Shown: in pieces, positions 37,491-49,985 of the stretch
How positions within the stretch are numbered: the stretch's first letter is position 1
Layout of the letters: every line of letters starts with the position of its first letter
Assembly (NCBI RefSeq): GCF_020921035.1
Contig: NC_063150.1
Location: 2,170,001-2,234,000, forward strand
DNA from: Rhodamnia argentea
Lineage: Eukaryota > Streptophyta > Magnoliopsida > Myrtales > Myrtaceae
DNA length: 64,000 nucleotides
Direction: 5' to 3'
Notes under the pieces: model-generated
The model's database searches: none
What the model was told of the DNA's origin: nothing
Seen by the model: only the letters and a program-made list of their open reading frames with translations
Made by a program: the position numbers and the translations under genes

Positions 37491-38977
37491 GTGTCGGTTT
37501 GCGTAAATTCGGTGTGGGATATTTTTTTTTTTTCAAGAAATGTACGTGAAAGGTTAAAATGATGCAACTTCTCCATTCCATCAAACTCACCAAGCCAACC
37601 GTGCAAGAAGCCACCCTCAAAACGATCACTTATTCATCGACAAGCAACAAGGCTCTTCAATGATATAAGATTGTTTGTTATTGATGTGTGTTTTTACTAC
37701 CCATAATTTACTAGTTTTACCTAAGAACGAGCGGCTTTTACTAGAGCAATAGGCAACCCGGCCGGCAGGCCATAAAATGAACGGTCCAGATTGCTTGTAA
37801 AATTTTGCAGCGGTAAAAGATTTAACTGTATGGTTAGAACCCTCCACCGTACAAGTTTCCTATTGGCCATTAGACGAACGGCGGTGTGTAAAACTACGGT
37901 AACTCGCGAAAATTACCACAACATAATAAAGCCGGGAAAATTAATCGTGAGGCGGAAAAGTAAAACCCCAACAGTAAAAAGACATGTTAATCAAATCTAT
38001 TCTGTTGGTGAAAGTATTGTTACCTCCTTTCTGGCATGCGACAATTGAGATTAGCACGTTTAAACGTCCAATTTGCACCGGTATGTCACAAGAGTCGTGA
38101 TTTTCTTTTTATGTTCAAGGGACTTGAAGAATGCTGAAAATGTAAGCAGTAAATTTTTAAATGCTGATAACCTTAAGCGCTGAAAATAGATACAAAAAAA
38201 AGTCGTTCGATGATAATTGCGTATTAATAGTTGAATATTAATATGTTTTTTTTTTTTTTGCCAAAGATAGGAGAATGATTAGTATCATCGATTTTTAACA
38301 TATTGACAAAACCTATCGATAATGATCCTTTTCTAGATTTGGTAAGAAATTGACAATATTCAACTATCAATTTTTAATATCATCGAAATGGCTTCTTAAT
38401 TCTATTTTCGACGCCTAAGATTGTTCATGCACAATGTCCGGTATTTAGATTTCCAGCACTTAATTTTCAATTTTGCTAAATAGGGCCTAACGCTACATGC
38501 CGATTAAGGTTATGAAAGAGGTTTAATATCGCTAATTGATGAATTTTCAATTTTAAGCAATTAATCGGGCCCTTAATTTTGGCTAACTTAAGTTATATAA
38601 TTTTTTTAATCAAATCTTTAATATATATTGGAAAGATAGCTGTGGTTGAGTAACGGGATATATGTTCTTCTTAGTTTGAAGTTCATTGGATTTTTCAGTC
38701 GAATAACCAAAAATAATTAAATGAAATTAATTAGAATTTTCTCAATCCTAATTTTAGATAAATCTACAAAAAAAAAAAAATTCCACAGCTGGCCCCACCA
38801 ACCAGTTCCCTCCTCCCGGGAAAGAATTTTCGGATTCCCGCTCATCTTTCAAACTCGCCTGAGATTTCACCAAAATTGAGAACGGAGAAGAAATCCCTTT
38901 CCTCGTCCCTTCCTGCATCGCTTCCGCTCGCCACCCGATTTCTCTCTGTCTCGCGTCCGTCCTGTTCACCCGAGGTG
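37491..38977. other. AT-rich intergenic DNA upstream of the CMT relic
   Basis: No gene seen. Several T-runs and AT-rich inverted stretches (38110-38480) may be MITE debris but no confident termini were found. 38780-38977 becomes GC-richer and is the expected leader of the CMT relic. Confidence 0.4.
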
Positions 38978-40158
38978 ATGCCCAGCAAGCGGAAATCTGG
39001 GGCCGGAGCAGCTTCCGCCTCCGCCCAGAGGGGGAAGGCAAAGAAGCCGAAGGAGGCGCCCGCGGAGGCGCAGGAGCAGCAGCTCAATAGTGAGTTCAGC
39101 GAGAGATTAAGTGATGCCTCATCCAATAATGTCGTCCCTTCGAATAGGGCCTGTGCTGGCGACAGGAGACGACGAGGAGCCGGAGTGCCGGTTCGTCGGG
39201 GCTCCGATCACCAGGGAGGAAGCTCGCCGGAAATGGCCAAGACGGTATCTGGGTTTGGGCAAGGTAGTCTTTCGTGTCTTTTTTTTTTCCTTTTCTTTTT
39301 AGTCATTTTCTCTCGAATATGATTAAGCTCAGTGACTTGTCATTGGGTTTTGGGGCTGGTTTATTTTGCTTGTTAAAAAGTGCTGCTTTAGGCAGAATTT
39401 GGTTTTAGTTAGCTTGATGTGAACTGTCATGTGACTCGCAATGGTAGATGAGTTCTTTGCACATAGGGTGGGTTTGGGAATTATTGGTAGGTCCATTGGA
39501 GTGAGCAGAGCTTTATGGATGTTTCGAGCTGAGTTCATTGGGAAACTAATGGGTATCTACACCAAGTCTTGTTTAGAAATGCTGTCGATCTAATTGTGAA
39601 TAAAAGACATGTGGGTTGAGTTAGAAATGATAACACTGCAGCTAATACCTTGAGCTCAATGTAGTGCCTGGAAGTGAGCATTTTTTTTGTTGCAAGTGTG
39701 TTGGAGACTTACCTACAGCCATATCCTTTTGGTTCGTACTAGTGAAAATAGCAGAGATAGATAAGGGAAATGTGTCCAAATCAGTAGCTAGAGTTTTTGC
39801 TTGAGCCTCAATGGTACTAGTGGTTGCCGTCCTAAATGGCATGCTTGACTGGAAGCAGAATCTGTACAACAAAGCTGTGAACCAACCATGCCTTAATGCC
39901 ACTTGCATAGAGGCTTTCATCATATCTCTACCTAAAAGGAGACGCAGACTGCTTGAATCTCTTTAAGTAGATTTTAGGAAACATGCTATGGATTTATAGT
40001 TGGCTTAATTTCACTCTATGACTTTTGTATTTGAGACTGTGGTTTTTTGTTTTATGATGCAACTATGATGACGTTGTGGCTATTGTTGGTTGTTATTGGA
40101 TTCCTTACTTATCCGTTGTGTTTATGTTTTTTTCTTTTCGTGTGATGTCATAGGTAAT

Positions 40159-41547
40159 ATGGAGGGGGATGAAAGTGGCGTATATAATTGTCGGGTAACA
40201 CCAGTTGAACAAGACTTTGATGATTTTCATCTTGATATACTGATAGCATGGTTGTGCATTGTTATGCTGGATATGTCCATGCACACGAGAGAACCTATTA
40301 GGGACAATGTATTGTCGGGACCCGAATGGGTAAGGGAGGTTCTTTATGGACATCCTCGTAGGGTATATGAAGCTTTTCGAATGGAGAGGCATGTCTTTCT
40401 CAATCTCTGTGATTTGATGAAGGCGAGAGGTTGGTTGAAAGATAGTCGATATATTCGGGTAGATGAACAAATTGGGATCTTCTTATCTATGATTTGTCAC
40501 AAGAACTCCAATAGAGATTTATGTGAGAGATTTCAACGTTCGGGACAAACTATTAGCAAGTACTTCACTATAGTGTTGAAAGCAGTTGTCAAACCGGCAA
40601 AAGAGGTTATTGTACCACCTTCCTTTGATGTTGTCCCAAAGGAGATTCTTATGGATCCTAACCATACACGTTACTTCAAGGTAGGATTTTCGTACGTTCC
40701 TTTATACCATCGGTTTCATTTTGTCGATAATCTTGTATAATACTAGTTTTTGATAAAATGACGGGGTTGCATAGGTGCTATTGATGGCACCCATGTTCCT
40801 ACTTCTGTACCTGTGTCAAAGCAGATTCCATTTACAAGCAAGAAAGGAATTACCACTCAAAATGTGATGTGCGTTTGTTCATTTGATATGACATTTTCTT
40901 TTGTGTATGCTGGTTGGGAAGGATGCGCCAACGATCGTCGGGTGCTCTCGACAGCACTCGAGACTCCTCGCTTGAAATTTCCTCGACCACCACTAGGTAT
41001 TTGCTTGTTCTATGAAGAATAACTTACCTTAAGATTGTATCGCAGTTACATATCATGACCAATTTATGAATACCTTATTATAGGCAAATACTACTTGGCA
41101 GATTCTGGTTATGCAGCAATTCCGGGATTTTTAACTCCTTTTAAAGATGAACGGTATCTTCTAAGCGATTATAGGGGTAGATTGATACAGCCAAGAACAA
41201 CAAAAGAATTGTTCAACTATAGGCATTCTTCACTAAGGAATGTCATTGAGAGATCATTTGCCGCATTAAAGAATCGTTTCTTCATTTTGAGACACATGCC
41301 TTCTTTTACTATTCGAAAGCAAGCATTTATTGTAATTGCATGTTGTGCTATCCATAATTACATCCGTAATCAAGATAGGAGGGATAAGAACTTTTCCCTT
41401 TATGAAGATCTGGAGGATTTGTTTGGACCTACACAAGATGAAGTTACAAACGATACATTGACTGAGGAGGGTACCGAGATGAATATGCTTAGGAAAAGTA
41501 TTGCCAACATGATGGCGAAGGATCACAATATGCCGGAGATTCCCTGA
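40159..41547 (+). CDS. PIF/Harbinger transposase (HARBI1/ALP1-like)
   Basis: Three exons: 40159-40680, about 40765-40996 and 41084-41547, roughly 400 aa, the family's usual size. The N-terminal helical region is followed by the DDE nuclease. The first Asp is in GAIDGTHVP, the second in WEGCANDRRVL and the Glu in NVIERSFAALKNRF, all in the expected context. Exon 2-3 splicing is clean (CTAG/GTATTTG, TTATAG/GCAAAT). Exon 1 ends at a good donor (TTCAAG/GTAGGA), but in-frame joining requires exon 2 to start at 40765, where the preceding bases are ACGG and not AG; the true acceptor is unclear or has been lost. Harbinger elements also need a Myb-like partner, not found here. It lies in intron 1 of the CMT relic on the same strand. 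Possibly recent but probably no longer functional. Confidence 0.85.
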
Positions 41548-41799
41548 AATAGTGTTTTTGACTTTTGTAATGTATTTCCGTTTTTTGTATTTGAGGATTT
41601 CCTATGTTGGCTCTTGTAATGTGATGTTGTACTTGAGGATTTCCATTATATGCATTTGTGGACTTCCTATTAGTTTCAAAAGATCATTTGCGGTATTAAA
41701 GAATTGTTTCTTAAGGGTCGCATATCTTTTGGTGCTGATCTTTTGCAGTGTTGTTGGATGGTATAGTCAAGCAAGGAAGTGGAATTAGGTATTGAATGC

Positions 41800-42056
41800 A
41801 ATTCTCTGTTTGGCATTATCATCTCTTTTTTATCTACAAATTAATCCATTTTCCATCAAACGAATTTTTATTCCAAGAAATAGAAATTTTATGTTGTTGT
41901 CAAACGAATTTATGTTTTGGGAATAGAAATTTGTGTCGATATCAAATGTATTTCTCTGCTCAGAAACTCGTCCAGGAAATAGAAATAGAAAAAGAAAAAT
42001 CTATTTCTAGCTAGAAATTGTTTCGGGGAACAGAATGGTTATCATTTGTGCCCTTA
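41800..42056. mobile_element. Candidate right end of a Harbinger element or MITE
   Basis: Sequence rich in AAACGAATTT and AATAGAAATTT repeats ends with GGTTATCATTTGTGCCC (42037-42053) followed by TTA (42054-42056). This fits a Harbinger terminus and target site. I looked for the matching GGGCACAAATGATAACC upstream of the transposase (39300-40150) and did not find it, so the left end is missing or diverged. Confidence 0.45.
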
Positions 42057-42789
42057 GATTCTGCACCTTCAAAATGTGATGTCCTTATCTTTTGGTCACT
42101 AGCACTTGTTTTTTTAGTATTTCAAAGTAGGCTCAAATTGACTTGATCATTTTTCAGAATGCTCTCATTTATAGTTAATTAAACTGTTAAGACTCGAATC
42201 ATTAGACGTACAAGGCACCTATCATTTGTGGGAGGTATTGAAGCTTATTTTTCTATGAAGTTTTGTGCTCCTAAGTAGTTCATTAAGGTGCTTACTCATC
42301 AGTTCTTTGGTGCAAGTATTGATCCTTTAATTTGGAAGATAATTATCTAAACTAAACTAGCTAATTAAGTGATGGCATTTGTTCATGGCTGGAGAGTCAG
42401 TGAAGACAGAAAACGTTTGCACTTGTTTTAGAAATAATTAGTCTCAAGCCAATGACTTTTACCATGTCGAGTTCACATTCCAGCTCTCTAGTGTGTGGAC
42501 AAATAATGCAAACGTCATACAAGTTCATCTACTTAAAGGCAATGAACCCTTACTACCATTCTACATTATCGCACATGAGATTATTGACATGCAGTTTCTT
42601 TTGTTGCTTTGAATATCCTCTTGTGCTCCCTTTCCTATCTTGCAGAAGCAAAAGGTGGTCAATGGAAACAATAATAAATAGTAAGATTAGATTTGAATAT
42701 CTGCTTATTTTTTTAGAGATAGGTTCATCTTCTTTTCCTTGTAAACAATATTATTTCCCAGACATTCTAGTACAACATTTCATCTGTAG
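42057..42789. other. Intronic or intergenic DNA within the CMT relic
   Basis: Sequence between the transposon end and the early CMT exon. No coding similarity seen; short open frames only. Confidence 0.35.
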
Positions 42790-45234
42790 AGGGGATAACT
42801 CTAAAGAAATTATCCAAGCCAAGCGCCACTACACGAAGGCTAGTGTGGATGGGGAGCTTGCTATGATATTGGTGATGATGCCTATGTGAAGGTTAGTTAT
42901 TAAGATTTTTCTGTCCAAAATTGAAACTATACATATTTTTGCAAATATAAAACATCAGGCCAACGGGATAAAAGGTTTATCTATAGAAGTGAATTTTGAT
43001 CTAGCACTGGTGTTATTATAGCTTCAATGACTACTTATTTCTTGCTAGTTTAAAATGGCACTATTGTGAAATGATTTAAAGGATTCTACTTATGGTCGTA
43101 TTGTATAACTTGAAATATGCTTGAACATTTTATGCACCAATCCCATACTTGATACGCATGTAAGTAATGTGGTTTAGTTTGAAGAGTCATTCAAATATCA
43201 TCTGAATCAAGGGAGTAATATGGCAAACTTTGTGACAATTGACATGACGATCAGGGTGTGCTAGTCTTATGCAAAGATGAGGTAGATCTCTAGTATAACA
43301 TAGATTACCACCATCATCCCAGTAGCATGAAGCTTGCATACTCTAAATCTAAATTGTCAAGATTGTATTCCATTTTTTGTGTTATTTGTACCATGAAAGA
43401 CGAGATATAGCACTTTTGTTTGGTGTAAACCTTTCAACGCATGTTGCTCGTACTTTTCTTTTTCGGGATAAATAAAAGGGTGGGAGGGGGGGGTGACCAG
43501 TGTGTGTTGCTCATGCTTAATCTCTATTAATAGGTATGCAACATCAAAATCCCAAGTTTGTTCATAGGTGACCTAAGCTTTTCAGTAAAATTATATTTTG
43601 ATGTGATTAGAGTGTTTGAAAGGTACTTATCTAAATTGTCTCATGAATTGTACAAGACGTATGGTAACATATGGAAAAAAAAAGTGTGAATGCCACATGG
43701 CTATGATGATTTCTTGTCTGTGTTTCTACTTTGGCTAATTAAAGTGTAAGGCTCCACAATCCTTTGGCTTGGAAGATGATGTACTTTCTAGTTGAAGATC
43801 TATCTAGGTTTTGACTGTCTTTCTTCCTCATCATTTTCCCTTGGATTTTGTTAAGGAGGCTAGAATCTAAGGACTGTCTCACATACTTGGGGAGTTAGGC
43901 AGTTGCGAAGTCGTTTTCTAGCTCTTGTTGAGCTGAATGTCACCATTGAAGTGCATTAAACTTCCAAGCGCTTAGCCGTGATTATAGTACACGTTTCTTG
44001 ATACTCCGATTCCATTTTCCAGGAATGTATTGTTTTGTATGAATTTCAAATTGCGATTGTTAATTTATTTGTCAGAATATTTCATGTATTCTTTATATTT
44101 TGGTGCATTTGAGGGAGCTTTAAACCAAGGTACTCCAACTATGTGAAAAAATGTCGTGATTGACAATTTACTAGACAATGGCTTCACAACTAATTGTGAA
44201 TCGCCATTTATGAATTGCGATGGGACCATATGAACTTCATTGATCACCTTTTTGCCCACTCAAGGGCTGGGGAAGGGGAGGACAACTGTAATTGTAAGAT
44301 CGTGGAATTGTTTGAGGCAGTTGGCGGCTTAAATTAAGTTTTTGCGCAATGGGATTACAGAGCTCAAGACTGTAAATATGTTAAAGTATGTTCATAATAT
44401 TTGTTATGCTCTTATCAGCTTTACGATTATCTTATGCTAAGTTCTCTATTTGTCTGTTGACACTGAACAGCAGAATAGTAGTGGCTCGGGACAAGGTTAC
44501 AATATATACTTATGTGTACCCATCATTTTTCTTGTTAGCACAAGAAGTTTGGATCAGATTATCACACTTAATGTAGGTGGTCTAGGAATGCAAGCAGGCA
44601 TTCCACTAGAAAAAAGTCTTAGTGATGATCTACTTCACAATTATATGTCCATCTGAGTATTTCTACGTTTCTGCTCTTTCATTTATTCTCCGACATTTAC
44701 CAGATACATTCAAGTTTGGAAATGCAGTTACAGTTCCTACAGCTAGAGCTTTGGAATGCGCATTGGCTCAAGCTTTCCAAAAAAGTGCCGATGAAGATCC
44801 ATTGTTTCGGTTGTATGATATATTAGTCTACAAATCTGAGCAACATTCTTCTGCATGTCGTAGAAGTGAACTGTAGGTTTTTGAGAATAAATCACAATGC
44901 TTTGGAGTGGAAGCTTTACTCCCAGCTAAAGAGGTGTTATCCTTGAAGAGACTGCAAAGCTGAGGTCGAAGGATTGGTTGTTCGGCACCACGACTTGGAG
45001 TGGCGCTCGAGTGCTATCATCCAAGATACAGGAAAAAAAGCTGCACATGAATTAGCTTTTAGAAACCCTTATGTGATTAATTAGCTCTGTACTCTTATGC
45101 GGTCGGAGGGTGTGTCTCAGCTTTCTTTTTTGGTTGCTTATGTGAGGACCCTCCGCAGAGTCTTGGCTGTATTTTGTTTGGAAGTACTTCAATGAATGAC
45201 TTAGTCTACACAGCAAGAATCAAGGTTCTTGCAC

Positions 45235-45430
45235 CCAACTCCTCTTCAATGTATTATTTCCCCTTGTCTCAGTAAATTTCGTCAACGTTCTTGGAGAATA
45301 ACATTTGGACATTAGGAGGCAACAAGTTGGCCCGCACTTGACCTGAATCTGCAATTGATCTGAAGGAGGTAGAGACCGATGACATGGTGCAAGCATCTTG
45401 TAGAGTTGTAACCAAGGATCTAACAGAGTA
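45235..45430 (-). pseudogene. F-box (PP2-B) exon remnant
   Basis: On the minus strand 45430-45290 reads TLQDACTMSSVSTSFRSIADS, very close to the F-box exon of the gene at 45604-47157. It then runs into KNVDEIY and a stop. No start codon or PP2 exons accompany it. It lies immediately 3' of the intact paralogue, as expected of an eroded tandem copy. Confidence 0.75.
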
Positions 45431-45603
45431 AATGACAAAACTTGTAGTGCAATTTTTGGTATGATTCCTTAGGATTCTTTAGATAGATTACCTTGGATCG
45501 GAGCGAAGCCAGTGTATATTGTTGATACAAGTATACACCTAAATGACTAGCATCAATAAATACGACATCCATGCAACAAAAAGACCCGTGTTTGTCCGGT
45601 GAT

Positions 45604-47157
45604 CTAGCGTGTTTCTTTAGGCCTAAGTTCGATCCCTTCAACAATGAGGCCGCTCTTGGGTCTGACAACCTCCCTGAGACTACACACCAGTGTTCCATCA
45701 TCCCCATTTTCATTGTGGAACTCCCCCATCTCGATCTCCATCCATCCGTCTGCACGCTCGCGGATTGCCCTAGCCTCTCCTCCTCCAGGATCCAGCGTCA
45801 CGGATCGCCCTTCATCGAGCTCGTCGCTGTCGATGCAGACGTGGGACTTTACCGGCCAATTGAACCCGTCCCCTTGGCCATCGAACCGGAATACGAAATA
45901 AGCTGCATAATTTGTTCCGGATGAGAGCATAAAGGTCTCAATTCTTCCTATGATGTGAAACCACCACACGTACTGGAGCCGAGCTACTTCGTCAAACCTG
46001 TCGAAAGATTTATCGTTAGGATTATGTTAACGAGTGTCCCAAAACAACTTCTGAGTCGATTTCCGAAAAGCAATATAAGACCTGGATTCTGGTGTAGCCA
46101 TCCATCTCCAATATCTCCGGTCATCTCCCCATGCGATTGTCAGGTCTCTTGCTCCCAACATAAAACATTTCTTTCCACTCTTCTTATCCAATGAAAGACT
46201 CTACTTGACAAATGAACGAATTCACAGATTACTCACTTGCAAGTTGCAAATTTGTTCAATCCCACCATTTGTCTGAAACCAACCTCCACTGTGGATATAC
46301 TTCATGATACAAAATTAACTTTCCTATCTACTGAATGAAAATTGAGCTTATGCTATATGTCGACAATCGACATCAGGACATGCTACATACAAATCAATTT
46401 TGCTTTACAATTCCATCGAACAGAAGTTACGCAAACACGCTCTGTACTTGGCCGGTGAAATTCAATGGAGAATCCTTATCTTACATTGTGAGTATTTTTG
46501 TATGAACCCTAGTTCGATTGAGGCCTCATCAATATTCGTCGATCGGTCTTCTTCTTAAACTAGATTTCTCAAAAAAGAAAAAGAAAAACTAGACTTCTCA
46601 AGTGTCTGCTAAAATCTATGACATGGTCAATGATGTTTGAACTACTACATTGCTCAATTCATCGTCGATATGGCGACTTCATGGCCTTTACTTTGATAGT
46701 TGATCAAATCAAATGGCACCAGTCAGACCACACCACACTCCAATTCTCTGAGAAACCAGAGAAGAATAAAATGACCCACTTAGACTTATACCAGGTAGAA
46801 ATTTCTCCAAACTTTTTTCTATGCAAAATCATTCAAAAATCGAATAGTTCGACTACGGTAACCAACAATAACACGCTAGGTGCACACGAGCCGTCAATCT
46901 CTTGAAACCGAGCTTACCATGTTCCGGCCATCGATCGGGACCGGATGATCGCAGAGATAGCGATAGAGAGACTTCTTGGGTGATATCTGAGGGATCAAGT
47001 TCTCGCAGCCAGGAGGCAAGAAATTGGACCACACTTGATCAGAATCTGCAATCGATCTGCAGTTGGTGGAGACGGAGGACATGGTGCAAGCATCTTGCGG
47101 AGTGGTGAGAGAGATGATTTGAGCGATCACATCTCCGGACAACATTGTAAACGCCAT
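45604..47157 (-). CDS. F-box protein of the PP2-B (phloem protein 2-like) family
   Basis: Three exons on the minus strand: 47157-46915 (81 codons, F-box), 46200-46082 and 45997-45604, joined with GT-AG introns (donors ATG/GTAAGC and CCAG/GTCTTA; acceptors AAGTAG and CGACAG), for 251 aa. The F-box occupies about residues 5-50 (LSGDVIAQIISLTTPQDAC, SIADSDQVWSNFLP). The PP2 lectin-like domain fills the rest: SLDKKSGKKCFMLGARDL and WGDDRRYWRWMATPESR in exon 2, RIETFMLSSGTNYAAYFVF and GWMEIEMGEFHNENGDDG in exon 3. PP2-B F-box proteins are thought to be SCF ubiquitin-ligase substrate receptors, some binding N-glycans. The gene appears intact, unlike its relatives at 33.1-34.1, 45.2-45.4, 54.4 and 57.5-58.1 kb. 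A TIR element lies about 80 bp upstream of the start codon. Confidence 0.88.
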
Positions 47158-47238
47158 CTGCTTTTGCTGTTGGTTTTCTCTTCCCTACCCTCGGCCTTGA
47201 ACGACTTTCTCGAGGGAAAAAGTAAAGCAGCCGTTTGA

Positions 47239-48424
47239 GGCTGCGTTTGGAACCGCCTTCCCAAGTGGTTTTAGACACCCACAGTCTTTTGGGTCAAGGA
47301 TAAGATGTTTGGTAAAATTTTTGAAAATATCTTTGGCTCAAAGTGAACCTTCACAAGGCTGAAAGCCCAAGGTAGCTTGAAGGCTGCCTTGGCATTTCAA
47401 CATTTTCGGCAAGCAACAGTACCGGGTAAGTAAAAAATATTTTTTCGAAACTATCCTCATCTATTTTTTTGATTTTCCGATTTTGGCCTTGTCTATCACT
47501 GTTCATCATCTTCTTCGCTTACACCTTGGCCGGAGTGGCCGTGAGGGGACGACCGACCGACCGATCGGAGGGGGGCCGGCGTTGTCATGCAACCTAGCAA
47601 CCTCGCATGGGCTTGCACGACCGCCACAAGGGGCCATGCGACCCAAGCGAGGGCCGGTCACGCGGCTAGCGTGAAACCCGAGCAAGGCGGCCGTTGTTTT
47701 GGGTCCTCGGCGCAGATCCGGGTCGCCGACGCGAAACCTAGGAGAGGTGGCCCTCTTCGGTGGTCAAATCTGGGTCGCCGACACAAAACCCAGGCGAGGT
47801 GGCCCTTTGCGATGGTCAAATTTAGGTTCTCGGCGCAGATCGGGGGGGTCGACGCAAAACCCAAGCGAGGCGGCCGACCGGCGGTGGAATGATGGTGGAC
47901 TTGACGCCGTAGGAGGAGAGGGCGTTGTTAGGGGCCGACCCGAGTCCCGGTCGCGGGTGACGGAGCATTGGAAGGAGAGGGCGTTGTTAGGTGGCAACAA
48001 TGGTGGACTTGACGTCGTGGGAGGCGAAGAGGCGAGCAACGTCAATCATGGGCTTGCAAGGTCGACCGGGCGGCGGCAACGAGGTCGAGCCCCACCATGG
48101 CCGGACGAGGCTCGGCCTCGCCAGCTGCTCCCCTGGCTAATCGCCGGACGGGCTGGAGGTAGGGGAGGGGTTGGGGGAGGAAAAAGAAAAAGAAAAGAAA
48201 CAAATAAAAATTATACAAAAATCATTAAAAAAAAATACTAAAATACTCAGCCAAAGGTATTTGTCAATTTATGTTTACTAAACAGCATTTTCCCAAATTT
48301 TCTTTTGAAGGCACTTTTTAATTACAATTTACCAAATAGCTTTTGAATTTTACAAAATCCTTTCAGACCAAAAGTATTTACATTTTTTCAAAGGCTTTCT
48401 CCAAAAGCCTTTCCAAATGCAGCT
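47239..48424. mobile_element. TIR element (Harbinger-like) with GC-rich, partly tandem core, upstream of the PP2-B gene
   Basis: Termini GGCTGCGTTTGGAA (47239) and the complement of TTCCAAATGCAGCT (ending 48424) match at 12 of 14. TGA flanks both sides (47236-47238, 48425-48427). Subterminal regions are AT-rich and alike. The core (about 47490-48175) is strongly GC-rich with no credible protein. At 1186 bp it has no transposase, so it is non-autonomous. Confidence 0.75.
47710..47885. repeat. Tandem repeat, about 52-bp unit, three imperfect copies
   Basis: Within the GC-rich core, GGTCGCCGAC...GAGGTGGCCCT followed by a GGTCAAAT-type junction repeats about every 52 bp from about 47711 (two good copies and a diverged third). 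An earlier AAACCCGAGCAAGGCGGCC fragment at about 47672 may be a fourth. It is absent from the AT-rich flanks. Confidence 0.7.
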
Positions 48425-49183
48425 TGAGTCCATGTCAAAGAAATTGGAAGAACCAGGCCGAGGTCGAGCCAGCCAATCATGGGGGAGGGCTCCTTTCTTT
48501 CCTACGGGTCTTTACTACCCAATCTGTAACGCTATTGGAGGAACTGTTACAATAGGCAAATTTTTGAAGCGGCCCACGGGCCTCAATGATAAGTTCTCGG
48601 TCTTCCCACGGTAACTGATCTAAAGTCTTCAAGCTGTTAACTAAGTTAAGACTATCTGGCTCAACCAAGAGTCTTTCAGAGTTTCTACCAAAGCCAAGGT
48701 TTCCCGCTTGCTCGGCCGAAGAGACGAGGACTGTCTTCGCAAACCCATCTATTAGATTTCCAGAGGAGTTTCGGCACACACAAGCAATTGATCCCTCGTT
48801 TGAGCCTGGTACATACGCAGCATCTGTGTTTACATTGAGTTCTCCTTGTTCTGGTGGAACCCAACATCCCTTCGCCTCTGTCCTTAAAGTTGTATTCTTT
48901 TTGCTCTGGTCACCCCCATTTAGCAAAATTTCTGAGCATTCCTTTCGCTTTATCCGCGAGGGAATTTGGGTCAAGGTTACATCTTTCTGAAGACGAGGTG
49001 ATTTCTCGAGTTCCAAATGTTGTGGAACACTGTTGACACTAGTTCAAGATTTGGTGCGCTCTGTTCTTTCCTTATGAACTTACTTAGCCACCTATCAATT
49101 CTGGAGACTCGGTATTCTGAGATTTTTACTTTGAGCGCAGGATCCTCCCACACTGGCTTCACCCACTGACAAAGAAGGAATAA

Positions 49184-49946
49184 GGTTGCATTTGGTCGTC
49201 CGGATTTCTAGTCATGATAGAATTGGATAGGATATGATATGAAATTCAAAGATTGTGGCATATCCTATCCACTATTTGATGAATCACAGTAATAAAGCTG
49301 GATATGATCATATCCTATATTGTTTATTGTTCGGTATTTACGAAATATCGATATAAATGAATATGAAAATTCATAGACGAAGACTATAAGAATCTCTTAT
49401 AGTTCATTCTTGAACCTAGTGAGAGAGAAAATATAATCATTTACATTTGCAATTATGAAAAGTTTTGCATCCCTCGCTACTCTCGTTAAACTTCAACATG
49501 AACCACAAAACTATGAAGAAGAAGGAGTTTTGACTCTCTTTCTGCTTTCATAGACTTTTGACGTAAACCAAAAAGCTAAGAAGGATAATAAGTTTCGACT
49601 CTCTCACTATTTCGTAGAGTTTTGTCGAGAATTAAAAATCTATAAAAGAGTCATGAAACTTCAACATACTCTAGAGATATAGATTAGAAGGAGATAGAGA
49701 TGCTAGTGTTTTTTTTTTTTTTAGAAATTTCATTACCCCTCATTTTTCGAGAATTAGAAAGATCATTTTCAAGTTTGAATATGTTCACTTAAAATCTAGG
49801 TTCTTTAGCTTCATATTTTTTCATTTAAAATATTTTTTTATCATTATTTTTATTCCCTTCCACAATTTCTTAATAAATTTTTTATTAAGTAATAAACTAT
49901 ACCATTGTACTTAAAATAAGTAATGTATATAGACACTAGGGGTGGG

Positions 49947-49985
<39 letters not shown>

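Larger units (their letters stand above)
38978..44876 (+). pseudogene. Chromomethylase (CMT3-type DNA methyltransferase) relic, internally deleted
   Basis: Three exon remnants on the plus strand resemble plant chromomethylases. Exon 1 (ATG 38978 to about 39243) has a basic leader (MPSKRKSG) and, in a shifted frame, ECRFVGAPITREEARRKWPRR. An early exon (about 42790-42891) reads KEIIQAKRHYTKASVDG and, after a one-base frame change near 42861, YDIGDDAYVK, then a donor. The last exon (about 44705-44876) has the motif-X segment GNAVTVPTARALECALAQAFQ, with an extra T in 44715-44717. The exons for the rest of the BAH domain, the chromodomain and the catalytic PCQ/ENV motifs are absent between 42892 and 44700. 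A PIF/Harbinger transposase gene sits in intron 1. In exon 1 the frame change could alternatively be a 75-80 bp cryptic intron (GTGAGT...CGACAG). CMTs maintain CHG methylation; this locus cannot encode one. Confidence 0.8.

Noticed and set aside
41095-41547. Transposase exon 3 as a domesticated ALP1 host gene
   Set aside because: The terminus-like sequence downstream and location inside a relic intron fit a transposon better; domestication would need synteny and selection evidence.
47699-48241. 180-codon plus-strand frame at 47.7-48.2 kb
   Set aside because: It runs through the 52-bp tandem repeat and GC-rich core of a TIR element, and the repeat unit explains its length.
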